From: UBA4615 sp046046245
Lineage (GTDB): Bacteria; Pseudomonadota; Gammaproteobacteria; Burkholderiales; Burkholderiaceae_E
Assembly (NCBI GenBank): GCA_046046245.1
Contig: JBJOKE010000075.1
Location: 1-16,882 of the forward strand
Reading direction: 5' to 3'
Length of the DNA stretch: 16,882 nucleotides
Part shown: one piece after another, positions 6,229 through 12,934 of the stretch
How the letters are laid out: every line of letters begins with the position of its first letter
How positions within the stretch are numbered: the first letter of the stretch is position 1
The notes under the pieces: generated by a model
Told to the model about the DNA's origin: nothing
What the model saw: only the letters and a program-made list of their open reading frames with translations
Database searches by the model: none
Translations under genes and position numbers: made by a program

Positions 6229-6507
6229 ATGCTCGCGACCCTCACCAGCAAGGGGCAGATCACGCTGCCCAAGGCGATCCGCGATCGACTCGGGCTGGAC
6301 GCCGGCGCGAAGCTCGACTTCCAGCTGATGCCGGACGGAACGATCACGGCGCGCGCGGTCAAACCCGATGCGCGACGCATCCGCGGCCTGCTCCGGTCAC
6401 CCCATCCACGGGCCTTGACCGTCGAGGAGATGGAGTCCGGCGTCGATCGTCTGTTGCGGGAGAAGCATCTGCCCGAAGCCTCGTCCGGCCGGTCCGCGGG
6501 CGAGTGA
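6229..6507 (+). CDS. vapB: AbrB/SpoVT-fold antitoxin of a VapBC module
   Basis: The protein is 92 residues with an N-terminal swapped-hairpin AbrB domain: LATLTSKGQITLPKAIRDRL (2-21) then GLDAGAKLDFQLMPDGTI (22-39). The stretch SKGQITLPKAIRDRLGL is textbook for the family. The C-terminal half (LTVEEMESGVDRLLREK) is the helical toxin-binding tail. A good AGGGG site lies 8 bases before the ATG. The PIN toxin starts 3 bp after its stop. The family binds palindromes in its own promoter, and one such repeat lies at 6178-6206. The family and pairing are firm; calling it vapB rather than mazE-like follows from its PIN partner. Confidence 0.92.
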   Translation: MLATLTSKGQITLPKAIRDRLGLDAGAKLDFQLMPDGTITARAVKPDARRIRGLLRSPHPRALTVEEMESGVDRLLREKHLPEASSGRSAGE

Positions 6508-6510
6508 TCC

Positions 6511-6906
6511 GTGATCGGCCTCGACACCAGCGTTCTGTTGCGTCTCTGGCTGAACGACGACCCGGCGCAGAATCGCCGGATCGACCGTCTGCTCGCCGAG
6601 CATGGCGGGACGCCGGGGGCGCTGCTGGTGACCGATGTCGTCCTCGCGGAAGCCGTGTGGACACTGCGGTCCGCCTATCGACAGGACAAGGCTTCGCAAC
6701 TGATCGCGGTACGCAGCCTGCTCGATGAACCAGCTTTCGCATTCGAGGACCGCGAGACGGTCGTGATGGCGGTCGGGATGTTCGAGCAAGCGGCCTGCGG
6801 ATTCTCCGATTGCCTCGTCGTGGCCAGGAACGCCCGCCTGGGCAGCGCGTTCACCGCGACCTTCGATCGCCGGATGCGCAAGCTGCCGGGTGTGCGCATC
6901 GTTTGA
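6511..6906 (+). CDS. vapC: PIN-domain ribonuclease toxin VapC
   Basis: The 131-residue protein is a PIN domain with all four expected acidic residues: D5 in IGLDTSVLLR, E47 in VVLAEAVWTL, D100 in GFSDCLVVARN and D119 in TATFDRRM. These coordinate Mg2+ in VapC toxins, which cleave tRNA or rRNA at specific sites. An intact set suggests an active enzyme. The start is GTG at 6511, 3 bp after the vapB stop, so translation is almost certainly coupled. It is convergent with the thioesterase gene. Between them lies a short CCCTCGAGGG palindrome (6943-6952) without a T-run. The RNA target cannot be read from the sequence. Confidence 0.92.
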   Translation: MIGLDTSVLLRLWLNDDPAQNRRIDRLLAEHGGTPGALLVTDVVLAEAVWTLRSAYRQDKASQLIAVRSLLDEPAFAFEDRETVVMAVGMFEQAACGFSDCLVVARNARLGSAFTATFDRRMRKLPGVRIV

Positions 6907-6981
6907 AGTCACCGACATGGGGCAACCGGCCGCTTTCCTTCGCCCTCGAGGGGGCGGGTCTGGCGCAGTTCGGCCGCGCCG

Positions 6982-7455
6982 CTATGCCGCCGCCTTTGCC
7001 TTCAGGAACTTGAAGGTCGCGCTCCCTCGCGCCGCGACCTCTCCATCGGCCAGCGCGCGAAACTCCACGAACGCCAGCGTGCGGCCGACCTTGACCACCA
7101 CGGGGACGAACTCCAGCCACTGCCCGGCGCGCACCGTGCCGATGTAGTCGACTGTCAGCGAGACCGTGACCGCGCTGGAGACCGGCAGTCCGGCGGCGCG
7201 CGCCTGGCCGACCGCGGAGAGGCCCATCGCGTTGTCGGCGAGAGCCGCGATCAGGCCGCCGTGCGCCATCGCGCGACCGTTGCAGTGCGCTTCGCGAACC
7301 CGCACCGCGAGTTGCACCACGTCGTCCGCATGTTTCGCGAAGATCGGCTCCCAGGGCGCGGTCAGCGGGCTCTTGCGCTCATGGAGGACGTAGCCGAATG
7401 CCGGGCGCGGGTCACCGGCCGAGTCTCCGGCAGCGGGGGTTTCAGGGGTCTGCAT
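6982..7455 (-). CDS. PaaI-type hotdog-fold thioesterase
   Basis: This 157-residue protein has the hotdog signature NGRAMAHGGLIAALADNAMG (60-79), with H65-G66-G67 and D74 in the positions used by PaaI-type acyl-CoA thioesterases. A strand pattern SSAVTVSLTVDYIGTVRAGQ and LAFVEFRALADGEVAARGSATF completes the fold. Such enzymes hydrolyse acyl- or aryl-CoA thioesters in the cytoplasm. Its ATG lies inside the MerR regulator gene: the two overlap by 14 bases (7442-7455), so they are translated from one message. This suggests the regulator senses something related to the thioesterase substrate. The exact acyl group is unknown. Confidence 0.85.
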   Translation of the reverse strand: MQTPETPAAGDSAGDPRPAFGYVLHERKSPLTAPWEPIFAKHADDVVQLAVRVREAHCNGRAMAHGGLIAALADNAMGLSAVGQARAAGLPVSSAVTVSLTVDYIGTVRAGQWLEFVPVVVKVGRTLAFVEFRALADGEVAARGSATFKFLKAKAAA

Positions 7456-7846
7456 CAGTGGTGTCCTCGTCCGGGGTGGGTGGGGCGCGATGATGTTCCG
7501 GCGTCTGGGCTTCGATCCAGCGGATGTGCTCGAGGATCAACAGCTTCTGCGCGCGCAGCGTCTCGATCGAGGCGTCGATCTCGGCGATCCTCGACCGCAT
7601 GGCTTCGGTCATGTGCTCGGCGCGCAGGCGACCTGTCCGGTAGGCGGGAAGATGCTCGGCGATGCGCTTCAGCCCGATGCCGATCCGTCTGGCCATTGCA
7701 ATGAAGACGACTTCGCGGACGGCCGCCTCGGGGTAGTCCCGATAGCCGTTCGCCGCGCGTGTCGGGCGCAACAGGCCGAGGCGTTCGTAGTGACGCAGGG
7801 TCGTCGTCGGCGTGCCGGTGCGTCGCGCGAGGTCGGAGATTCGCAT
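7442..7846 (-). CDS. MerR family transcriptional regulator
   Basis: The 134-residue protein begins with the MerR winged helix: MRISDLARRTGTPTTTLRHYERLGLL (1-26), then RAANGYRDY with the wing arginine and tyrosine (31-39). A long dimerisation helix follows (about 75-115; EIDASIETLRAQKLLILEHI). There is no cysteine anywhere, so it is not a thiol-dependent metal sensor of the MerR/CueR/ZntR type; an organic ligand or acyl-CoA is more likely. ATG at 7846 is 14 bases from the dyad at 7861-7883, the expected operator, so it is probably autoregulated. It shares a transcript with the thioesterase gene it overlaps. The effector is unknown. Confidence 0.9.
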   Translation of the reverse strand: MRISDLARRTGTPTTTLRHYERLGLLRPTRAANGYRDYPEAAVREVVFIAMARRIGIGLKRIAEHLPAYRTGRLRAEHMTEAMRSRIAEIDASIETLRAQKLLILEHIRWIEAQTPEHHRAPPTPDEDTTDADP

Positions 7847-7860
7847 GTCTGCAGCCTAGC

Positions 7861-7883
7861 AACCTTGCTGCCGGTGCAAGGTT
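7861..7883 (-). promoter_or_regulatory. 23-bp dyad, probable MerR operator
   Basis: AACCTTGC (7861-7868) and GCAAGGTT (7876-7883) form a perfect 8-bp inverted repeat around a 7-bp centre, immediately upstream of the merR-type gene on the minus strand. The 23-bp span and ACCTTG-type arms are typical of MerR-family operators, which sit between over-spaced -35 and -10 boxes. A candidate -10 (TAGGCT, minus strand) follows the dyad by 2 bases. The -35 is not convincing. Confidence 0.55.
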
Positions 7884-8006
7884 CCGGGCGCGATCGCGGC
7901 TCGAACCGGGTTCGTCTCGTTTTCGCTTCCAGACGATGGTCCGGATCGATGGCAGGATGCGTGCGCGGCGCCGCCCGGCGGGGTGCCGATTTCGGAGGCG
8001 GGAAGG

Positions 8007-8023
8007 CCGGCCGAGTCGGCCGG
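8007..8023 (-). terminator. GC hairpin after the rhodanese gene
   Basis: CCGGCC (8007-8012) and GGCCGG (8018-8023) pair around GAGTC, 12 bp past the rhodanese stop codon on the minus strand. There is no following U-run, so it is a weak intrinsic terminator at best. Confidence 0.3.
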
Positions 8024-8034
8024 GCCCGTGACGC

Positions 8035-8451
8035 TCAGCCTTCCCGCTTCTTCGGCACGACCTTCTCGACCGCCTCGCCGGCCTCCCGCCAGGCCTTGAA
8101 CCCGCCGCCGAGGTGCGCGACCGATCTCAGGCCCATTTCCTGCGCGGTCTTGGCCGCCAGCGCCGAGCGCCAGCCGCCGGCGCAGTGGAAGATGAACTTC
8201 GTGTCCTGCTGGAAGACCGGCTTCGCGTAGGGGCTCTCGGGGTCGATCCAGAACTCGAGCATGCCGCGGGTGCAGGGGAAGGCCCCGGGGATGCGGCCCT
8301 CGCGCTCGATCTCGCGCGGGTCGCGCAGGTCGATGAGGATCGCCTCGCCGCGTTCGACCGCCGCCTTCGCGTCGGCCACGTTCAGGGTCTCGACCTGGGC
8401 GTTGGCCTCGTCGAGCAGCGCCTGGATGCCTCGGGTGATCGTCTGTGCCAT
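8035..8451 (-). CDS. Rhodanese-like domain protein
   Basis: This is a 138-residue single rhodanese domain. Marks are AILIDLRDPREIEREGRIPGA (38-58) and the active-site loop CAGGWRS with Cys90, followed by ALAAKTAQEMGLRSVAHLGGGFKAW (98-121), the standard C-terminal pattern. An intact cysteine suggests sulfur transfer or persulfide carrying. A GAGGGAG ribosome site precedes the ATG, which begins 10 bp after the stop of the M20D amidohydrolase, so the two are co-transcribed. No sulfur-metabolism gene adjoins it, so the acceptor is unknown. A short helical N-terminus (ITRGIQALLDEANAQVETLN) precedes the domain. Confidence 0.9.
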   Translation of the reverse strand: MAQTITRGIQALLDEANAQVETLNVADAKAAVERGEAILIDLRDPREIEREGRIPGAFPCTRGMLEFWIDPESPYAKPVFQQDTKFIFHCAGGWRSALAAKTAQEMGLRSVAHLGGGFKAWREAGEAVEKVVPKKREG

Positions 8452-8461
8452 GTGTTCTCCC

Positions 8462-9631
8462 TCAGTCCGCGGCCAGCTTGCGTTCCACCGCCCGGACGAA
8501 GAACGCCGCCCCGAGCGGCAGCGCCGCGTCGTTGAAGTCGTAGCCCGGGTTGTGGATCTCGCAGCCGCCGTCGCCGACGCCGTTGCCGATGTTGATGTAG
8601 CAGCCGGGCACCTTCTCGAGCATGAAGGAGAAGTCCTCCGAGCCCATCACCGGCGCGGTGTTGCGGTGCACGTTCCCGGTGCCGACCAGTTCCTCGCAGA
8701 CCTCGGCCGCGAAGTCGGCCTCGGCCGCGTCGTTGACCAGCGGCGCGAAGTTGATCCGGAAGTCGACGCTCGCGGTGGCGCCCATCGCTTCGGCGACGCC
8801 CTTCGCGGTGCGCCGCATGTTCGCCTCGACCAGCCCCATCACTTCCTTGGAGAACGCGCGGACCGTGCCCGAGACGCGCGCGGTCTGCGGGATCACGTTG
8901 TAGGCGTCGCCGGCGTGGAACTGCGTGACCGACAGCACCGCGGTGTCGATCGGCTTCACGTTGCGCGAGACGATGGTCTGCAAGGTGGAGACCATCTGCA
9001 CGCCGACGATCAGCGGGTCCACGCCCGCCTCGGGCCGCGCGCCGTGCGTGCCCACGCCCGTGATGTCGATGTCGAAGAACGCGCCGCCGGCCATCATCGC
9101 GCCCGCGCGGACGTTGAACTGCCCGACGGCCAAGTTCGGCCGGTTGTGCATGCCGAAGATCGTGTCGCACGGGAAGCGCTCGAAGAGCCCGTCCTCGAGC
9201 ATCGCGAGCGCGCCGCCCAGCCCCTCCTCGGCCGGCTGGAAGATGAAGTTGACCGTGCCGTCGAAGTTGAGCGTCTCGGCCAGGTACTTCGCCGCGCCCA
9301 GCAGCATCGCCGTGTGCCCGTCATGGCCGCAGGCGTGCATCCGGCCCGCGTTCGTCGAGCGGTGCGCGAAGTCGTTCGCCTCGTGGATCGGCAGCGCGTC
9401 CATGTCGGCCCGCAGGCCGATCGTCCGCGACGAGGTCCCGTTGCGCAGCACACCGACCACCCCGGTGCGCCCGATCCCCCGGTGCACCTCGATGCCCCAG
9501 GACTCGAGCCGCCGCGCGACCAGGTCCGCGGTCCGGGTTTCCTCGAAGCCGAGCTCCGGGTGCGCATGGATGTCCCTGCGCCAGGCCGTCATGTCCGGGT
9601 GCAGTTCCCCGATCCGAGCAATTGCGTTCAT
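8462..9631 (-). CDS. M20D family amidohydrolase (hippurate hydrolase-like)
   Basis: The 389-residue protein is a two-domain metallopeptidase of the M20D group, which hydrolyses N-acyl or N-aroyl amino acids and indole-amino acid conjugates. Visible are RRDIHAHPELGFEE (18-31), RADMDALPI (74-82), the metal site HACGHDGH (99-106) with C101 and H103, the paired glutamates E135-E136 in QPAEEG, H162 in GMHNRPN, and the last ligand H360 in EIHNPGYDFND. All ligands are intact. A strong AGGAGG site precedes the ATG at 9631. It lies 146 bp after the second M20 gene, on the same strand, and 10 bp before the rhodanese. The amide substrate is not decidable from sequence. Confidence 0.9.
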   Translation of the reverse strand: MNAIARIGELHPDMTAWRRDIHAHPELGFEETRTADLVARRLESWGIEVHRGIGRTGVVGVLRNGTSSRTIGLRADMDALPIHEANDFAHRSTNAGRMHACGHDGHTAMLLGAAKYLAETLNFDGTVNFIFQPAEEGLGGALAMLEDGLFERFPCDTIFGMHNRPNLAVGQFNVRAGAMMAGGAFFDIDITGVGTHGARPEAGVDPLIVGVQMVSTLQTIVSRNVKPIDTAVLSVTQFHAGDAYNVIPQTARVSGTVRAFSKEVMGLVEANMRRTAKGVAEAMGATASVDFRINFAPLVNDAAEADFAAEVCEELVGTGNVHRNTAPVMGSEDFSFMLEKVPGCYINIGNGVGDGGCEIHNPGYDFNDAALPLGAAFFVRAVERKLAAD

Positions 9632-9777
9632 CCGATCCTCTCCTCCTGAAGTTCGTGCGACATCCCGTCGTGAGATTCAGTGTCGCTTCATCCCGGCCGC
9701 CGCCGATGTCGGTCGCGCCCGCACCCGACACAGGACCTCGGCAAGCGCCTGCCCCCGCACGGACGCCCCAAGAAGCC

Positions 9778-11052
9778 TCACACCGCCTCCACCCCGCACC
9801 AGTGCGCCATGAACAGCGCGATCGTCTTCGTCACCCGCCGGATCGACTCGATGTCGACCCGCTCGTCGAACCCGTGGATGCTCTCCGAGGTCGGCCCGTA
9901 GACCATCGCCGGGATGCCCGCGTACAGCCCGAAGAAGCGCGCGTCGGTGGTCGCGGTGCTCGCGACCGTCTCGAGCGCCTGTCCGGTCACCGTCTCGTGC
10001 GCGCGCGCCAGCGCCGCCTGCGCGTCGGTGCCCTTCGGCAGCTCGTAGCCCTCGGCCTGGAAGCCGTGATAGACGACCTCCGGCGGGTTCGCGGCGAGGA
10101 AGGGGTCGCCCTTCGAGGCCCGCGCGATCGTCGCCTCCACTTCCCGGCGCACCTCGGCCAGGTCCATGCCCGGGAACATCCCGATCCGCATGTCGAAGGT
10201 GCACCAGGCCGGCACGCTCGAGGTCCAGTCGCCGCCTTCGATCCGGCTCAGCACGAAATTGATCGGGTGCGCGTGACCCTCGAAGGCCGGGTGACCGTGC
10301 GCGTTCCAGGCGTGCTCGAGCGCGTGCAGCGCCTGCACCAGCGGGTAGGCGGCCTCGATCGCGTTGGCCCCGGTGCCGGCGTAGGCCACGTGCGTCGGCC
10401 GACCGCGCACCTTGACCTGGAACCACATGACGCCGACCTGCGCCTTCAGCAGCGCCTCGCCCATCGGCTCCGGGATGATCACCGCGTCGGCGCGGTAGCC
10501 GCGCTGCAGGCAGGCCAGCGCCCCGTTGCCGGTGCACTCCTCCTCGACCACCGACTGCAGGTAGACCTCGGCCGCCGGCGCCACGCCTGCCGCCTTCAGC
10601 GCGTCGAGCGCGAACAGGTTCGCGGCCAGCCCTGCCTTCATGTCGCCGGCGCCGCGGCCGTACATCCAGCCGTCCTTCACCACCGGTTCGAACGGCGGGT
10701 TCGTCCACATGTCGTGCGGTCCGGTCGGCACGACGTCGATGTGGCCGTTCAGGATCAGCGAGCGGCCCTTGACCGCGCGCGGCCGGTGCGTGCCGACCAC
10801 GTTGAACGCGTTGTCATAGGAGACCGCGACCGGCGAGAACCCCGGCAGGTGGCGAATATCGTCGACCTCGATCTTCCAGCGGTCGACCGCGAGGCCGCGC
10901 GCGTGCATCGCGGCGGCCATGAAGTCCTGCGCGGGCGCCTCGGCGCAGCGCAGCGACGGCATGCGGGTCAGGTCGGCGAGGAAGCGCAACTCCTCGTCGA
11001 AACGGGCGTCGACGGCATCGAGGATGCGTCGGTCGAGATCGGCATCGGACAT
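9778..11052 (-). CDS. ArgE/DapE family M20 deacylase
   Basis: This 424-residue metallohydrolase is of the ArgE/DapE type. Ligands and catalytic residues visible are H104 and D106 in LNGHIDVVP, D137 in GRGAGDMKAG, the glutamates of VVEEECTGNG (168-177; E171 as base, E172 as metal ligand) and the C-terminal histidine in SESIHGFDERVD. Insertions such as PPFEPVVKDGWMYGRG follow the family. The frame is open upstream to 11226, but ATG at 11052 gives the usual family start and has an AGGAG sequence 11 bases away. It need not be biosynthetic: no arg or dap genes adjoin it, and related proteins deacylate various N-acyl amino acids. It is divergent from the transporter gene, which might import or export the product. 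Confidence 0.87.
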   Translation of the reverse strand: MSDADLDRRILDAVDARFDEELRFLADLTRMPSLRCAEAPAQDFMAAAMHARGLAVDRWKIEVDDIRHLPGFSPVAVSYDNAFNVVGTHRPRAVKGRSLILNGHIDVVPTGPHDMWTNPPFEPVVKDGWMYGRGAGDMKAGLAANLFALDALKAAGVAPAAEVYLQSVVEEECTGNGALACLQRGYRADAVIIPEPMGEALLKAQVGVMWFQVKVRGRPTHVAYAGTGANAIEAAYPLVQALHALEHAWNAHGHPAFEGHAHPINFVLSRIEGGDWTSSVPAWCTFDMRIGMFPGMDLAEVRREVEATIARASKGDPFLAANPPEVVYHGFQAEGYELPKGTDAQAALARAHETVTGQALETVASTATTDARFFGLYAGIPAMVYGPTSESIHGFDERVDIESIRRVTKTIALFMAHWCGVEAV

Positions 11053-11258
11053 CGGGGTTCGGGCTCCTGCGGTGGTGCGCCGCCGGGCCGGCCGGCTTTC
11101 GGCGCGGTCGATCGGATCCGGCGGGCGCGGATCCGGGCGATGGTAGCGCAGCGCTCCTGGCGCGAGGCCCGTGCCCGTACGCATCGTCGTCGTCCGCTCG
11201 ACCGTGCCGTTCCGATCCGGCATCATCGCTGCGCCGCAAGCCTTGCTCCCGGAGCCTC

Positions 11259-11324
11259 ATGCACACCGAACGCCCCGCTTCACCCCGCCGCGCCACGCCC
11301 GCCCGCTTCCGGAGGTCGGCGTGA
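11259..11324 (+). CDS. Possible 21-codon leader ORF ahead of the transporter
   Basis: An ATG at 11259 follows GGAG (11251-11254) by 4 bases and opens a 21-codon frame, rich in Arg, Pro and Ala, that ends with TGA at 11322-11324. Its stop overlaps the transporter GTG start as GTGA (11321-11324). Seven of the 21 codons encode arginine or histidine. It has no known homologue that I recognise. The good spacing of both ribosome sites supports translation coupling, but in GC-rich DNA such short frames also arise by chance. Confidence 0.3.
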   Translation: MHTERPASPRRATPARFRRSA

Positions 11325-12934
11325 TCCGCCGCGCCTGGCATCCGGTGCGCGCGCTGATGTCCGAGCTGCGCTGGTCCTACCTGCCGCCGCTGATGGTCTA
11401 CATGGCCGCCGGCATCTCGGGGCTCACCAACATCGTCGGCACCTTCTTCGTCAAGGACTATCTCGGTCTGTCGGCCGAGTTCCTTGCGGCGCTCGGCTTC
11501 TGGGCCGGTCTGCCCTGGGCGCTGAAGATGCCCCTCGGCCACCTGGTCGACCTGCTCTGGCGATGGAAGGCCGCGTTCGTCTTCCTCGGCGCGGGGCTGA
11601 TCGCAATGAGCCTCGCGATCATGATCGGCCTGCTGGCCCACGCCGATGCGATGCGCGGGATCGCGAGCGTCGAGGCCTGGTACGTGACCGCGGCGCTGCT
11701 CGCGCCGATCGGCTACGTGATGCAGGACATCGTCGCCGACGCGATGACGGTCGAGGCGGTGCCGGCGGTCGAGGATGACGGCACCCCGCTGCCCGATGCA
11801 CGGCGGCGCGGGATGCACACGACGATGCAGACGCTCGGCCGCGTCGCGATCATCGGCGGCGGACTGCTCGTGGCGCTGGTCAACGTGGTGATGATGCGCG
11901 GCGTGCAGAACCTCGAGGAAAAGGCCCGTGCCGCGGTCTATGTCGCGGTCTACGAGTACGCGCTGCTGATTCCCGTGGTGTCCGTGCTCGGCGTGCTGCT
12001 GGCGATGGCGATGCGCGTGTCGACACGACGCAGGCTCCTCGGCGCCGGTCTTTCCCCCGACGAGGTGGCGCGACGCATCGATGTCCAGGAGGCGCCTCCG
12101 CCGGTCAACTGGTGGGTGCTCGGCGGCGGCCTGGCGTTCGCCGCGGTCTCGCTCGCGGTCGGGCTGGGCGGCCTGAAGTACGGCCAGGAGCTGGTGTTCG
12201 CCGCGTCGACGACCGTCATCGTCGTGCTGATGTGGCGTCTGGTGCGCGAGCTCGAGCCACAGGCGCGGGCGACCCTGCTCGGGACGGCGGTGGTGATCTT
12301 CGTCTTTCGCGCGCTGCCCGGGCCGGGCGCGGGCGCGACCTGGTGGATGATCGACGAACTGCGCTTCGATCAGCAGTTCCTGTCGGAGCTCTCGCTGATC
12401 GGCAGCACGCTGACGCTGGTCGGCCTGTTCGCGTTCCGGCGCTTCATGGCCGAGCGCTCGATCTATCACGTGGTGGGGATGCTGACGGTCGCCGGAACGG
12501 TGCTGGCGCTGCCGACGATCGGCATGTACTACGGGCTGCACGAATGGACCGCGGCGCGGACCGGCGGGGTGGTCGACGCGCGTTTCATCGCGGTCATCGA
12601 TACCGCGATCGAGTCGCCGCTGGGCCAGATCGCGATGGTGCCGATGCTGGCCTGGATCGCGAATTCCGCGCCGGCCCGGCTGAAGGCCACCTACTTCGCG
12701 GTGATGGCGTCGTTCACGAACCTCGCGCTGTCGGCGGCCCAGCTCGGCACCAAGTACCTGAACCAGTTCTACGCGGTCACCCGTCAGGTGAAGGATTCGG
12801 CGACGGGCGCGATCAAGGTGCCGGCCGACTACTCCCAGCTCGGCGAGCTGTTGGTCGTGGTCACGTCGATCGGTTTCATCGCGCCGATCGCGGCGATCCT
12901 TCTGGTCAGGCTGGCCCGGCTCCGGAGCGCCTGA
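11321..12934 (+). CDS. MFS-type transporter resembling the folate-biopterin (BT1) family
   Basis: This 537-residue integral membrane protein has about 12 hydrophobic segments spread over its length. FFVKDYLGLSAEFLAALGFW (42-61) and LPWALKMPLGHLVDL (64-78) match the conserved first loop of BT1/folate-biopterin transporters, and GYVMQDIVADAMTVE (131-145) matches their Q/A-D-x-V-x-D-x-x-V-E motif. Bacterial relatives have been linked to folate uptake, but substrates of most are unknown. I set the start at GTG 11321 because GGAGG lies 5 bases before it; the frame is open back to 11171, and an internal ATG at 11357 is the next choice. It is divergent from the ArgE-like deacylase and convergent with the DHH gene, overlapping it by 29 bp. 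Confidence 0.75.
   Translation: MIRRAWHPVRALMSELRWSYLPPLMVYMAAGISGLTNIVGTFFVKDYLGLSAEFLAALGFWAGLPWALKMPLGHLVDLLWRWKAAFVFLGAGLIAMSLAIMIGLLAHADAMRGIASVEAWYVTAALLAPIGYVMQDIVADAMTVEAVPAVEDDGTPLPDARRRGMHTTMQTLGRVAIIGGGLLVALVNVVMMRGVQNLEEKARAAVYVAVYEYALLIPVVSVLGVLLAMAMRVSTRRRLLGAGLSPDEVARRIDVQEAPPPVNWWVLGGGLAFAAVSLAVGLGGLKYGQELVFAASTTVIVVLMWRLVRELEPQARATLLGTAVVIFVFRALPGPGAGATWWMIDELRFDQQFLSELSLIGSTLTLVGLFAFRRFMAERSIYHVVGMLTVAGTVLALPTIGMYYGLHEWTAARTGGVVDARFIAVIDTAIESPLGQIAMVPMLAWIANSAPARLKATYFAVMASFTNLALSAAQLGTKYLNQFYAVTRQVKDSATGAIKVPADYSQLGELLVVVTSIGFIAPIAAILLVRLARLRSA

Noticed and set aside
6943..6952. CCCTCGAGGG palindrome between vapC and the thioesterase gene
   Set aside because: Ten bases, no usable loop and no T-run; can easily occur by chance in this composition.
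9622..11778. A 718-codon open frame on the plus strand, antisense to the two M20 genes
   Set aside because: It is Arg/His/Asp-rich low-complexity sequence with no motif, lying opposite two genes with intact metal sites; typical of GC-rich antisense frames.
10814..12541. A 575-codon minus-strand open frame across the transporter and the ArgE-like gene start
   Set aside because: His/Gln/Arg-rich shadow that crosses two real genes and their intergenic region; no domain visible.
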